Notes: generated by a model not told the origin, from the sequence alone. A stretch of 64,000 nucleotides of DNA from Scleromitrula shiraiana (GCA_028455995.1 JABELC010000002.1:3534001-3598000); one strand, 5' to 3'; counted from the stretch's first letter, positions 11,045-24,213 are shown. Made by a program: numbers and translations.

Positions 11045-13272
11045 ATGGTTGGTTAAGTTAGGGTTGTTTGGCTGGCTAGCTGAATTTTGGAGTTTGGGGG
11101 CATGGGAGTAGACACCTATGTGCGTTGGTATTTCACCCTTAGCATATTTTTTGCAGGTTTCAAATGTCGTCGACATCGGGACATATTCAGAATCATTAAA
11201 TATTGCCACAATATCTAAATGTGTCAGATATTAGAAGACATCAAAATCTATTAAATATTACTACTTATTGTTTTCAAACTTTTAGCATCCCTGCTCTTGA
11301 AAACTACCAACAAAGCCAAGATGAGGCGTCAAGTGGACGGTTATTCAAGCGCATTCAATTCCATCATCATCGGACTCTTCCGTTCTATTCATGATGCTCA
11401 TTCTACCATAATTATAATTTAGTCAAATCATACACCCCGCATCTAACTATTTCCTTCCACTCTTCCCAACACATCTTTACCCTTCACCCCCTGTAGTGGG
11501 TTTGACGCAAGTTGCTCGGCTTGTGGTACACATCAGGAGGAGGTAGGCTTGTTTGCAAACTTGTCTTGCACTTGCGTTGCTCCAAATGAAGCATATTAAA
11601 TAGACACGATTGATCTTATTAAGTAGGACTGCTGTTCTGATCACATTTATCATGCTCCCAATTCTGTTACCATTGAGCTTGCCTGGTACCTACAGTTTGC
11701 AGAAGCATGCTAACGATATCATAATATATACATTCATAACTAATATCAGTGGATATATGTGGTGCTTCGGTCATGAATCGGCGTTTATTTCAACTGAAAG
11801 CCTGATTCAAAATTCCACTGCGGTGCAAAATTCTACCATGGCGATTTGATTTATGTATATGGAGGGATTGACTCAAGAGTTGCGACACACAATGTCTGCT
11901 TATGATCAAGCTCTAGCTGGTTATGTTCCAGGCGCTTATCGACAAGAGAATATTTTATTTTCGGAAATTTTGAGCCATTGTGATAACCTGTTGTTCAAAT
12001 CCAACTAGAACTTCTGTAGAACATACAGTTACGACTGTAAAGGACCTTGAGGAAGAATAGATATGTAATCAACGCTTGGTAGACCAATTTAGAAAAATGA
12101 GACAATATATCATTATATCAGGGCCTGTACTAAATAACGAAGATACTATCCCTCACAATGGTAAGAGTAATGAAAATTGACAAAGGTTACTTAATTTTTT
12201 GCGAGCCAGACAATACCAGAGTGTAAAATCGAGTGACCTATTGGAAACAAGGTATCGAGTCTGAAAGCCTAAAATAGTATTCATAACGATATATGATTCA
12301 AGACTCTCTATCAAGACGGTAACTCTACGTATTATTGGGGCACACGTAGAAATGCTCACAAATGAGGATCTAGAAATCTCACGCAAGCAAAGTCATATCC
12401 AAGATCAAGAAAGATTTACTGACAGTTAAACATCAAGGCCTTCAGGCAGAATAAACCATGTTAATTTCCGCAAAGGGTTTTAACAGTGTGAGATCTCGAA
12501 TATGTCACAGCCCGGGAAGCTACCGATGTGCCATCGAGTACCATACGTATTGAAATACTGGTGTATCTAGCATCTTTTCGAAGCTCGGCTCGGTGGTTCC
12601 ATGCCGAGAAAGGTAAAGAACCATGACATATTGGATGCCAATCCCTAAGAAGGTGTAACTGAGGTTGTAGCTCTTTTCCTTCGCTGTGCCCATGGGCACA
12701 GTAAAAGTGCGCTACCATCTTGATGTAGATGAGGAGATTGGAAGAGCATGACACGAACGGATTCTCGAGTCGGACTTGAGAAGAACCAATACTTGAGGCT
12801 TATGTTCAAGTAGTGCGGAAATCTCCTCGAGTTTCGTCATAATATTTTTCCTGAATGCACTAGTTGAGCCTTATGAGTATTAAGGAGTTGACGAAACAGA
12901 TTCCAAAGTAACTAGCACAAGAATTGTGTGATGGAATATTCGGTTTTTAGAATCAAGGATCAAATCCTGTTATTTTGTATGAGAAGCCGCCGTGTTCATT
13001 GAAGCTATTGGTTCTAACAAGAAAGTGTCCAACCCGATGATACACACGGGCAGATAATTGGTACCATGGAGACGTGATCGGCCACTTTCCGGATTCACAA
13101 TTAATCGGGAAATTGGAGTTTATTTAAGCCCCAAAATTAGTTCTCAGGCGAAAGCAAGTAGCAAATTCTTACGTAGCGACAAAATATTCCCAACCTCTAA
13201 GCTTCACCAAACACCTTACATAAAACCTGGTCACCAAACTCCGGTCCTTGCTAAAACAATAATCATTCCCAA
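11045..13272. other. Gene-free stretch of 2.2 kb
   Basis: Nothing here reads as a conserved protein on either strand. Open stretches at 11610-11849 (+), 12153-12386 (-) and 12461-12754 (-) are short, have no splice partners that extend them and no recognisable motifs. The left end must hold the Sgt1 3' UTR and the right end the ubc7 3' UTR. Could contain a lineage-specific or non-coding transcript that sequence alone does not show. Confidence 0.5.
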
Positions 13273-13846
13273 TCACAGCCCAAGCATTCTTCTACATCCG
13301 TCCCTAACCCTCCTCTCATATTCTGGTCTTTGCTCTCTCCACATCTTTGCTGCTTCCACATTTGCCGGACTTTCGTCATTTGGCTCTGCGAGCATGCTCA
13401 TAACACTAATCAGAATCTTCTCCACGCTCTGAATTGGCGACCATCGCTCCGAAGCATGCTCATAGTGATTTGGATCATCTCCAGGTGGATGAAGAATCGA
13501 TATACAGACGAGACCACTAGGGTATACTATCGTGAGCTACAAGTTAGCGGGGACAAACAAAGAAGCAAAGAAGTCATTCATGAGGAACTGGAAACAAACC
13601 ATTTGGATGCCAGATCTCCCCCAAAAACCTCATACTAGGTGGCGCAAGAGGATAATCTTTAGGAAACTTCAGCTCTGCAGCGAATACCCCTCCTTCGAAT
13701 GGTGTGCCTTCCGGTCCTTGAATTAAAGCTTCCCAGTAAAGCAAGTCATCTTCGGAAACGGGACCGGCGGTGATGCCTTCTGGAGGGTTATTTGTTAAGG
13801 CGCGGTATTCTTGAAGTAGGCGACGTTGCGCAGTTGAGGAAGCCAT
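13273..13846 (-). CDS. ubc7: Ubiquitin-conjugating enzyme E2, Ubc7/UBE2G type
   Basis: E2 that passes ubiquitin to ER-associated degradation ligases. Exons on the minus strand are 13600-13846 and 13273-13526 (166 residues, against 165-168 in the family). The UBC fold is complete: RRLLQEYRAL at the N-terminus, GPEGTPFEGGVF, LKFPKDYPLAPPSMRF and the HPN motif at the splice junction. The active-site Cys90 lies in VYPSGLVCISILHPPGDD. The insert after the active site, with DDPNHYEHASERW, is the acidic loop specific to the Ubc7/G class. The C-terminal helices read VEKILISVMSMLAEPNDESP then MWREQRPEYE. The TGA is at 13273-13275. Shares its upstream region with the divergent PBP2-fold gene. Confidence 0.95.
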
Positions 13847-14213
13847 GTTTGCAAAATCGGTGTATTGTTCCTGAGATTTTCTAGAAACAAATTTACATAT
13901 GGATGGTAATGGATGCTAGCTAGGAGGAAAGTTGAAGAAGTGTCGTCAATGATGAGTGCTAAAAATGATCCCTGCTATTTATAGGCTCACACTTCAAGGC
14001 TGATTACATAATCATCTCATCATTTTAACCTTGCGCCTGGCTCTGCCCCTACCCCGCCATGAAACACCCGCCGGATTTTACCCGTGATTCCTGTTTCTTA
14101 AGAAATTTCTCCATGAATTACCCTCAAAGAATCACATTTATCTCTGATTCCATTCAAGTAGCTATTTGAAACTCTTCTTCATCTTCCTCTTCCCGAACCC
14201 TATCTGCGAAACT
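13847..14213. promoter_or_regulatory. Divergent promoter region, ubc7 / PBP2-fold gene
   Basis: Head-to-head space of 367 bases between two start codons. A TATA-like TATTTATA lies at about 13977-13984 on the side transcribed toward ubc7. No other site was recognised. Confidence 0.4.
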
Positions 14214-15193
14214 ATGGCTGCCACCGGAACCCCCCTCAAGATTGGTTATGTCCCAGAACACTTCTCTACCCCTCTTCACTTTGCTCAAAAACATTTCGGT
14301 CTCAATGCGGAATTAGTCCCTTTCCCATCAGGTACAGGGCATATGATAACTTCGATACGAGCTGGAGAGATAGATGTGGGAATTGGGCTTACAGAAGGAT
14401 GGGTTGCAGGGTTAGGAAAATCAGATCTGGAAGGGGACGGAGGATATTCTATAGTAGGAACCTATGTTGAGACTCCATTATGTAAGGCTTTCTTCTTCAT
14501 GTAGTGATTTATATCCTTCCAAATGATGGATCTCTGATAAAATAAACAGGCTGGGCGATTTCAACTGGCGCAAATAGACCACTAAATAGCATTGCGCATC
14601 TGAAGAATGGAAAGATAGGTGTCTCGCGCATAGGCAGCGGAAGCTACGTGATGGGATTCGTGCTCGCAGATGAACAAGGCTGGCTCGAATCATCCGAAGA
14701 ACCGTTTGAAGTGGTCCCCCTCCAGACTTTCGAAAAATTGCGCAACGGAGTGAACGACAGCACCGCAGACTTCTTCATGTGGGAGCATTTTACCTCGAAA
14801 CGATACTACGACAATGGGGAGATTAAAAGAATTGGAGAGATATACACACCATGGAGTAGTTGGAAGATTGTGGCTAGTACGAAACTGGTAAAGGATGGAG
14901 ACAAGAGGTTAGAAGAAATGTTTGAGAAGATCGACAAGGGGATTAGATATTTCGATAAGAACCACCAGGAAGCGGTAAAGTATATCAGTACCGCCCTGGA
15001 TTATAGTGAGGAGGATGCGAAAGAATGGTTAAAGACGGTCAAGTTTGCTAGTAGTACGAAGGAGGTGGATTTGAAAGTTATTGAAAAAACCGTTGCAACA
15101 TTGAAGAAAGCAAAGGTTTTGGGTGATGATGGGATGACGGCAGAGCAGATGATTGGGAATCAAGTTGGTATTCAGCCTCAAGTCACTTCATGA
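14214..15193 (+). CDS. Periplasmic-binding-protein (PBP2) fold protein, Ca3427-like
   Basis: Cytoplasmic eukaryotic protein with the type 2 periplasmic-binding fold, resembling the Candida Ca3427 group; its ligand is unknown to me. Exons are 14214-14481 and 14550-15193 (303 residues). The start chosen is the first ATG (MAATGTPLKIGYVPEHF). Readable fold landmarks are the first strand LKIGYVPEHFSTPLHFAQK, the ligand-loop region GTGHMITSIRAGEIDVGIGL, and the second-lobe crossing KIGVSRIGSGSYVMGFVLA. The hinge return region is ADFFMWEHFTSKRYY. The C-terminal third is helical and Lys/Glu-rich. There is no signal peptide, which fits an intracellular role. It resembles bacterial NMT1/aliphatic-sulfonate-type binding proteins in architecture, but no transporter partners are near. 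Confidence 0.8.
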
Positions 15194-18100
15194 GACTTAT
15201 TAGCTACGGTATATTCCTTTAAATTAGATCATGGAAATTTTTTTATCAACTCCATCGAATTCACTGCGAATTGCGATCAGTTTTAATTCTATCTTTTTTT
15301 GAATTTCTCGAGTATTGATTAGTAACTATTGACTATCCTGTAGCCTGTAGGCGATGCTGTACTGCTCAAAGATTGAATTGCTTTTATAGTAACTTATGAA
15401 TTGAATAATGTCACGGTATCAATATTTCCCATTGTATATTCACTATTATATGCATGTCACTTTAGACCCAGGGAAATCTACGGTTATTGCCGCTGGCCTT
15501 GTTCTGAGGTCGGATGGTTCGGTTTAAGTATTCACAAAAATTTATACGGTATTATATATTCACTCTAGTGTTCGTGTCAAAGCAGAATATCAATATTAGA
15601 GTGGCTGAGCTGGGCACGGCAGCTCGGACCCGATCCTCAAGTTCCAAGAACGTGACTTGAATTTTTCCGAAACTTTTTTTTTCTCGAAAATAGGGGCCGG
15701 AGCTAGACTCGCTTGTTTCCCGGGCCCCTTACAAGGATTAGATAGAAATACAAAAACAACAGCTAGTGAGAAACGTCTAATACAATATATGTAAAAGTGA
15801 AATTATAGAGTGTCACAGCCACCTTGGAGTACTGTGAATTTAATGAATATTCTCCTCGTGTTCATAGGTAAGGCCCAGAACTATACATCCTTGTTCTCCC
15901 TCCCCCGTCAAAGACTAAACTGAAGTGCAAAATCAATGCATCTAGCGAGAAGAACGTAGAGAAATATAAGCAAGTTGAGGCCCTATACTTGTAGCGAGCT
16001 TCCTATATACCAGGGTTATCGCTAGGAGGTCGATGAGTAATGCCACTGACATCTTTGAGAGGTGAAGTGCAGAATTCTCACGGATGCTGTTTCCCCATAT
16101 GAGCAAAAAAAATCATAATTGCGTTCTAGACCGATAGTAAGATGACCACAGAGGTTTAACTACCTTTCACTGTCCGTGTAAAGAATACTTAATGCACCTA
16201 TAGTTTGTTTCGGATAGTCCCATATCCAGACATATGTGTGAGCCGTTTACTCAAATCTAATACGAGTATTGGCCTTCTGCGATAGACTATCATGCATTTG
16301 AAAGCCAGCCAGTAGGTCCCTATATGATAGAGATGCCCAGCATTTAATTTTCGTTCGGGACACTTCCCCATGCTTGACTACACCACAGCTTGTTAGCTCT
16401 CCCTTCGCATTCAGATCAGTCTCCTCAGCCCATCCATCACTCTTCACTATCTCTAAGTCTCTGCCATCACAATTTCATATCGAATTATAACAGTACAACC
16501 CTTCCATCTAAGATCCTGGCCGAGTATAACCCACGAGGAAAATGTACGCAGCAGACTTGTGTTACTTTGCAAATTGGATTCTAGAATCGGATCTTGAACA
16601 GCGCAACTGAAGGACAGTTCGATACAATGGACATAGAATAATCCCTTGAAATTGCAGAGCTATAAGGGTATGCATAAAAGCAAGTGCAATGTTAGACGGC
16701 GGAGAGAAGACGAATATATTCAAAATAAGGAGACTTCGCTTCATTGACGAATCAGATGCATAGTAAAAGGATTCAACTAACTTGCCGAAAATACACGGAG
16801 GTCGCCATGAATCTTTGGACCATGCTGTGGCGGATAGATGGTCAGTAAGACCGTGTGACCCATGGCTGAGCTTTTGACTTTCATACATGAAACGAGTAGT
16901 TTGAAAGACGCTGCAGGTATGGCAGACAGCCTGGAACGAAGATGCATTTGATGCGGATTCGAATTTCGGCAGGGGAGATTTTCAGTAACAGCTATGAACA
17001 TACATCCTTAGTGGCATAGAATCGGAACAGTTAGTGCTGGCTAAGAAGGAGCATACGTAAGATCTGGCAGCTACAAGATGAAGAGTAGACATCAAAGAAG
17101 AATGCTTTTGCAGAGTAACTGCAGTCTTGGAAGTTGAACGTATGAGGGTAACAAGAGCTACATCTGCAGATGAATATAACTGAGAAAGGGGAACTTAATA
17201 AAGGTTTTATTTACAACACCTAACTGATCTATCAAACAAAATCGCTCTGCGAGAATCTGTTTCTGGCTGCTCTCGTGTCGCAGATAATGATACAAGTTTG
17301 GCAGTAGAAGTGGGCGACAGAGCAAGTAGACAGTAATATAAAGGGGAATTTGTCCTATAAATATAAATCAAACAATGAAACAATAACGTTATAGAAGACT
17401 TGTCCCATATAAAAAGCAGCCCGGGTTGATTTTGACATTACTTGACTGGGCAAAGAGGCAGCTTTTCACATTCTTGTTATTGCCCTCGCAATTATTCCAT
17501 CTTTTGATTCTGAATACTCTGATCAGAAATTGTCGTTAGTGAAATTTATTTCTCGCCGATGAAAGATAAATGAGAAAGTATTGATCCCTTCTAATTTCAT
17601 ACACAACTTCTCATCCAAATTTTTTGATATTTCACTCTAATTCATAGAATCCTACTGCACATGCGAGCTGTACGGATCAAAACAGATGAGTTCTAGATGG
17701 GCGAATCTATCCCACGAGGCACGTAGGACACAAAAGGGGAATCTGTGGTTATCCGGTTATCAAGGTGAGCATTGTGATTTTTCGAGATCTAATTAATGCC
17801 TAAAGTATCTTCCAATCATACTAGCAGACATTACGAACGACGGCAATCTGCAAGCAACAGCTGGCGCCAATTTGAGCTTCTCGATCTGCAAAAAAGAGCG
17901 TACTAATCCCAACATATTGGTTTGGTTGACAGCTTGAAGATCCAATCGCAGGAGAAAAGCTCTGGAGAATCAAAAGTGATGCTCGTATGATGTGCGACAA
18001 GAGAGTTAGGGTAGACGTCCAAGTTGTAGAGAGGACTAGTAAATATCAACGGAGGGGTATACTACCATCATCGGTATTCGGTGACAGATGAAATATTCTC

Positions 18101-19440
18101 TGCCAAACTCTCGTCGAGCTCAAGGTAGGCGCCATGTTAGTTCGGAGAATGTGTTATATACGACTCGGCGTCGTTACTTAGATTAGTCTTGTGGCTTCAA
18201 GTAATGAAAAGTTGACAAGATGGTGGGGGATTAGAAAGAAGCCATCAGAATGGATGGAAGTAATTGTAAGACTGGGACAAGGAATCTAGAGATAGGCGAC
18301 CTGCCTAACTTAAGAATAATAACAGAACAAATACTGCAATTATATTGATGAAGCTAAGAATGCGCAGATTGGCTAATTGTATTAGCATATCTAATTAGAT
18401 GTTACCAATACCTGAATATCAATGTTCCTAGAATATGCCAAGTTGCAGTTCCTCTCGCAGATCAAAGACTTAATATCTTGAACAGCAATTTGCCTATAAA
18501 GATGAAGCAGCAGATTCAGCAGCCCAACACAACTTCTCATCCAGAATTAGCAAGTTTGACCTCAGAAGCCCTCTATCGCATCTGCTACTCCAGTTTAGAT
18601 GAAAATCAATGCCACAGCAGAGCTGAAACGCAACGGTCGTCGATGTTTTCCATATTTTGTGAACAATTAGAGACCGTGGAAAGAAAACACCATTAGAGAG
18701 AGGAGACGCACCCGATCAGAAGTCTGAGATCGAGAATTACTTTATGAAAGAGCTGGTAGATAGGTAAATAGTTGATGCTAGGAATGCACCAATTTCGCGC
18801 AAAGTTTCATGAGGGGATTTATAGAGTGATAAGGGAGGTCAATCTTCAAATTTATTACTATCACAGTTACTTTATTGCGCTATATAGCTATCATGTAGAT
18901 TAATATGGAGTCTGATGGTTTACTCTTACAAGATGATACATTCAGTAATGCAGATGAACTTTCGTATGATGATCGCCATGTTTCCTCTTAGAAACTTACT
19001 CATAAGACATGGCATGCTTGTTGGCCTCGGCATCAACTAGAGGTTCTTTTCTCTCCCAATGATGCGCAGCCACAGATTCATGGTCCAGCGGACCTCTCTT
19101 TTTGGACATGTCATATGTTCTTCTGAGGTGCCCTTATTTTTGTCTAGTACGGTGATACTGAACCAACGCACAAAACCATTATTCTGCTCTACTGATGCCT
19201 AATCATTCACCAAAATAATTTCGAAGCACAATTCAGCACAGTTGCGACACTACGGTAGAGATATATTGATTATCCTTGGTTTGTCGCAGTTTAAAATTTA
19301 GTCGAGGTGTAGTCACCAATGTATGAAAGCTCGCGAAGTCAATAAGAAACACTAATAGCCTATTTGAGTCATAATTTCCAGTAGAAACATGGGAAAAACT
19401 AGGTTCTCTATTGAATCATAGCTATACTGCGACTATTCAT
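15194..19440. other. Gene-poor stretch of about 4.2 kb
   Basis: No conserved protein was recognised on either strand. The longest open stretches (16562-16888 minus, 18478-18696 plus) lack motifs and plausible splice extensions. Local features are a homopolymer-rich patch near 15660-15690 and short AT-rich runs. Together with 22.1-24.1 and 26.9-30.8 kb it isolates the two homeodomain-like paralogues from the housekeeping genes. Confidence 0.5.
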
Positions 19441-19448
19441 TCATTTAG

Positions 19449-19536
19449 TCGCGATTCTTGGACTTCGCAACGCGACGATAGCTTTGCTTAGCGTATTAAT
19501 CATGTACCGTAAATCGAGGCTTTCGACCTATATAGA
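19449..19536 (+). promoter_or_regulatory. Putative promoter of homeodomain-like paralogue A
   Basis: TCGCGA palindrome at 19449-19454 and a second CGCGAC at 19471-19476, followed by CTATATAG at about 19528-19535. The same arrangement (TCGCGA sites, then a TATA box, then a long CT-rich leader) lies in front of paralogue B. The leader before the ATG is about 480 bases and has a likely intron starting GTAAGC at 19851 and ending at an AG at 20016 or 20028. The function of the sites is inferred. Confidence 0.45.
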
Positions 19537-20035
19537 CCCCGAATTTCCTAATACAACTCGTGCATCTTCTTTCGTTCTTTACATCACAATCTCTTCTACA
19601 AACCATAATTCATCTCACAACTACTTAAGGTCCTACTCTCAACATCTATCTTCTTCCCAAAACATAACACCAAACACCAATCAACTTCAATATTCATCTC
19701 GTTCTCACAACAAATCAACCAACTCCAATACATCTATCAGTGGTATTTTGTAGATACTCGATTCTATTTCCTTGCAACTGCGGCAACATCTTCAGCAGGC
19801 ATAAGGATTATCATAAACCAGTCGCAGTCTACCCCTAGAGTATCTAGAAGGTAAGCGGTATCTTATTTTGCTTCATCAAAATAAAAAAACTGATGGTAGT
19901 TGCTGAAGAACTACTTTCAAACAATATTTTAGATCAAAAACAACTGAGTTGGTACTTTATACCAATATCTAAGTCAAGACATCACTTGATCCTTACCTAA
20001 ACAATTACTAACATTAGCACCAATCTAGAATCAAG

Positions 20036-22105
20036 ATGGCGACTACAAGCGCTAAGCCCCGACATCAGTTGGATTACCTCAACAATACTTTCAACAGACT
20101 CGCAGGGGATGAGAAGTTTTCCACCAAAGATATCGCAAAGCAATTCAACGAGAAGAATCGCCTGAATGCGGGTGATCTCGGGTATTTAACCTCACAAGTC
20201 GTAGGAAGGTAAGCGTTAACATTTTCCTGAGATGTTACAGAAAACGCAATGAAGCTAACTTTGTATAGACATTTTAGTGAAAGAAGACGTGCTATCGAGG
20301 GCAAGAGCCGTTCCACAAGAGCAAACTCAAAGCAAAAAAAATATTTGTGGAGAATATTACATTCTGACCGATATCCACCTATTGGTAGAAAAATCCTGGC
20401 GGTGGAGGACCTTGGATTATCGAAGGAATTCGTTCAAACTTGGTTCGAGGAGAGACGACGTAATACCACCGATCCAACAGGATTAGGCAGAAAGGCGCAA
20501 AACCATACTGGTGATGCCCAGTCTATGTGGGCTGAATACGACAAAGATCCAAAAGGCTATAGCGGGAAGCTGAGGAATGGGTCTATTTGCCTCATCACAG
20601 GCAGACCTAGACTTCCATCTAACAATGGTGGAGGTATGCAGCAATCCAATTTGGGTCTACTTCAGAACAATGCAACCATGCACACTCCCAACATGCATGA
20701 TTCTGTTCAAGAACACAACTTCAATCACCATCAGAACGATGCAGATATGTACTCCATGCACGATTCTGCTCAACCTTTCAGTTACGGTCCACCTCAGAAC
20801 AATAGACCCATGCAACCGTCTGCATTGTTTTCTAATCCACGTATGCAATCTCGAAGCTATATGACTCCTCCTCGGCGACCCAACTTCGATTCATTGCAAA
20901 ACAATGAAAAGATGCAGGATATTGGTATGCAAAGCAGCCATCTTAAGCAATCTTCTATGGGATTGAATACCCCTTCTAGAAATGCACAGCAATCGGTTGG
21001 CCTGCAATTCAACGGACCCTCTACCAACTATCATGTACTCCAACATGAGCCTGTAAATCGCCCACTTCAAGACACAATGAATAACGGAAAAACCTTCATC
21101 AACAACCATCAACTTGAGTCACTTATGAACAATCACGGAAACCATCAAACAGCACAAGATTGGTCTACATCTGATTTAGTGAACTATAAGGATGAAGATC
21201 GCCCTCAAAGCTCGCTACAACAGCGATACACTTCAACCTATCCTGTCCCTGATACTTCTTCAACTCATCAAGCTGCCTCTTCGTGTAGGAAGAGGCCATT
21301 CGACATGGTAGAAAATATCGAGGAACCAGCAATTAAGAAAAACTGTCAATTATCAGAATTACATTCAGTTGAGCCGAGAGCCTCATCATCTCAGATGAAT
21401 TCTTGGTCACTTCAGGACTTTATGCCCTCAACATCAGGACAGGAATTTGACTTTTCAGCTCCTTATCAGTCACATAGTGTTGGTTTTGGTACCACTACAA
21501 CTCCACAGAATGGAGGAAATCAACAGAATTATAGTTTCTCATTCTCCAATGAAAACTCTGCCTCAGGTGATGGATCGGGAAATTTGTATGTTTCACCTAG
21601 TTTGTACCCGTTTGAATATCACGTTACTGACGGTTTGTATAGTACTCCAAATTTCAATGAGGAATCATTCCAGAATGCATATGAGATGCCAACTCAACAC
21701 TACTTCGAGAAGCCCCTGAACGATGAAGAGGCAAATATCTCTGATCCTATTCTTTTCCCTGCTCATTATGCAGTAGCCAACACTACTACTCCGCAGTCAG
21801 AAACCCACAACGAAGCACAACTGGCACCGGATTCAGAATCCGCACTTATGCTCCAAACAGCCACTGTGACACCAAATCAGCAAAACTCATTTGATGGCTC
21901 TGTTGGAACAAATGAAAATGGAATTCTAGGTAAGATCTTCCCCTAACAGAACCAGAGCAAAATTACTAACGCTACTCCAATAGAATCTGCATTATCCTAC
22001 TTTGATGCTGCCGTGAATCTAGATTCGGACATGGCTCTACAGGGATTCGAGCCTGAAGATGAAGATTTTGACTTCGGAAAATTCCTCGACGAGTCTCAAC
22101 TTTAG
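20036..22105 (+). CDS. Homeodomain-like putative transcription factor, paralogue A
   Basis: Not a family I can name. Exons are 20036-20208, 20269-21929 and 21984-22105 (651 residues). Residues about 78-135 read like a homeodomain: YLWRIL helix, RYPPIGRKILAVEDLGLS, then the recognition helix KEFVQTWFEERRRN, with WF-RR conserved but Glu where the invariant Asn51 should be. A second weaker copy precedes it (residues about 10-70), ending VVGRHFSERRRA, which the first intron splits. Next comes a block shared with paralogue B, NHTGDAQSMW...GYSGKLRNG...TGRP. The middle is Asn/Gln/Met/Ser-rich with loose QNN-M repeats. CRKRPFDMVENIEEPAIKKN resembles a bipartite NLS, and the C-terminus is acidic (EPEDEDFDFGKFLDE), as in activation domains. 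Role as a regulator is inferred from this architecture. Confidence 0.75.
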
Positions 22106-24131
22106 ATACAACAACAGCAATACGATGATTGGTTGCTGGTTCATTTCAAATAAGGCTACAATTTGCGCCAAACAACACTTTTTCGGCTCTCTAAACCACC
22201 GTTTAAGTTATCATATTTTCAAGAATTTCGGATTTTTCATGCAAGGATGCACACATACTCATACTTTTTATTTGTTTTTTTAATATTACTGTTCCTATGG
22301 TTTTGGGTATCAAGGAAGGATTGGGCACTAAGCATGAGCGGAGACTGTGTGATGGGGCGAAGGGCTTTAACATCACGGGGGTTCAATGGAGAACCATACT
22401 TTGTACATGCTTTTTTCTTATTTTTTGTACCACGATGATCGAGTGGAGGGTCAGAATTTGTTTTTGCTTTTAAGTTTTGCCTGATTTGTTTTGTGTTCTT
22501 GGCAATGGAGTTTGGCATACAAATTGAGAGGAACATCAGAATAGGAATAAGGGATACAACGGGAGCGTGGGAGAACTCTTCAGCGTGCTTGGGAGGAACC
22601 GGATAAGATATCGGTTATAAGGAGGGAGGGGGGGGACATTACCAAACAGCAAAGAACACTCGCCAAAAGCGAAAGGGTGTTTACTTTGGCGACAGAAACA
22701 AATTGAGGGAGTAAGATATCAATAAAAAAACATCCAAAAAAACTACCAGTAGAAAAAGCTTTACAAAAAATATGATAAATGAAGGATGTGGAGGAAGAAG
22801 CATGTATGAAGATATAGAAGAACAATGGGAAGATTTCAAGGCACACCAGAATTCTTCCGCGCAGGAACATATATTAGCTAGTATTATTAATAAAAAATAT
22901 TCATCAACTTGAAGATCACATTGCCAACAGTGACCCGTCTGAAGTTCTTGTAATAAATAAAGCATCATAAAAATAAGATCGTCCTGAAAGTTGAAAAGCC
23001 TGAAACCCGGTTTTGGCGTGAAAATTCCTAACATATTAGACAAAAGCCCTCAGTGAAAGATTCATAGCAATGCCTTATGAAGATGCAAAGCATTCGATGG
23101 TATAAAAAAAGCCTATAACCATAACTATAATTAACTCTGAAAAAGCTTTAGTTGCTTGGACTCGTGCCATCAAACGTTATCTTGTATTAACCGCCATTAC
23201 ACATATTCTTCCAACTTCTTCTATAATTAAACTGTATTGATTATGAGGATAGTTTATCCTTATATTATTTACAACGCTCCTCTAACTGAATCGCAATTTC
23301 TACTATTCTGCTACTATTCTGCGACAATAGCCTAATCCCAATATTCACTCCCGTTTAATTGATCAAATCGCGAATACAGTGTTTTAGGCAGATGCTGGAA
23401 GTCTCCTAAGATGCGATATCTTGATCAAGATCGCCTCGCATAACTCTTGTTTGCTGAAGTGTAATGGCTTTTACTAGATCACGTGTACAAAACCTGATCG
23501 TATTAGCTACCTCGCTTGATAGAATAGTCTGATAGAACTCTAAAATTCACTTCTCATCATACATGACTATGCTAACAAGACCGTACTATTCAATTTTTGA
23601 AGTGAGTTATTATATTCAAAATGATTTCAAAGTTCGAATCACTAATATATATACCGTTCCCTGCAAAATAATGTCAAAATATCGTGAGCATAGACTAGAG
23701 GCCACATATTCATGGAGGACAGTCTTCCCCTAGCATATTGACGAAATAGAATAGTAATTCTTGCATAATAATGCCACAAGTGTTAATGACTTGAGAACAT
23801 ATCAGAAACCACAGCCTATTCAATTTCCTCTTCGATTTGAAACAATTAGTGAACAATGAGTGCAACAACTAGTGATAAATAAGATAGTAGTGAAACACAT
23901 ATCCAGAACTAAATACTTAGTGAATCCAATGATACAGCTGGTAGCCTCCAGATTGTACGGCTAGAGTAAATGAATATGCTGTTCAGAGTAAGAGTAAAAT
24001 CCCTAGAACGAAGCACAGCTTCACTGTTAAGTTGTCAAAGATTTTAGTACATATGTTCTTTACCTCTCGAAATAAGATAATGACGCACTCCAAGCGCGAA
24101 AATAAGTCCATCAATGTCGCATTTTAATATG
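22106..24131. other. Intergenic region between the two paralogues
   Basis: About 2 kb without a recognisable gene. It begins with the T-rich 3' region of paralogue A. A lone TCGCGA occurs at 23368-23373 and a TATATATA string near 23647-23654, which could be a promoter remnant, but no third paralogue coding sequence was found behind it. Confidence 0.45.
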
Positions 24132-24213
24132 TCGCGATCGCAATTTAGATAGTTCTTATCAACTAATCGCGACAGAACCTCATGCCTTTACTCCTGTACA
24201 CTACTATATATAT
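24132..24213 (+). promoter_or_regulatory. Putative promoter of homeodomain-like paralogue B
   Basis: Two TCGCGA palindromes at 24132-24137 and 24167-24172, then TATATATA at about 24205-24212. The leader to the ATG is about 410 bases, CT- and A-rich, with repeated CTAGAAACT/TTTAGAACTG words. It has a probable intron from GTGAGT at 24533 to TAG at 24613, just ahead of the ATG. The layout matches that of paralogue A. No experimental support. Confidence 0.45.

Noticed and set aside
12461..12754. Minus-strand 97-codon open frame
   Set aside because: No motif, no splice partners and atypical composition for coding sequence here.
23620..23650. GTTCGAATC string resembling a tRNA T-arm
   Set aside because: No matching acceptor, D or anticodon stems around it.
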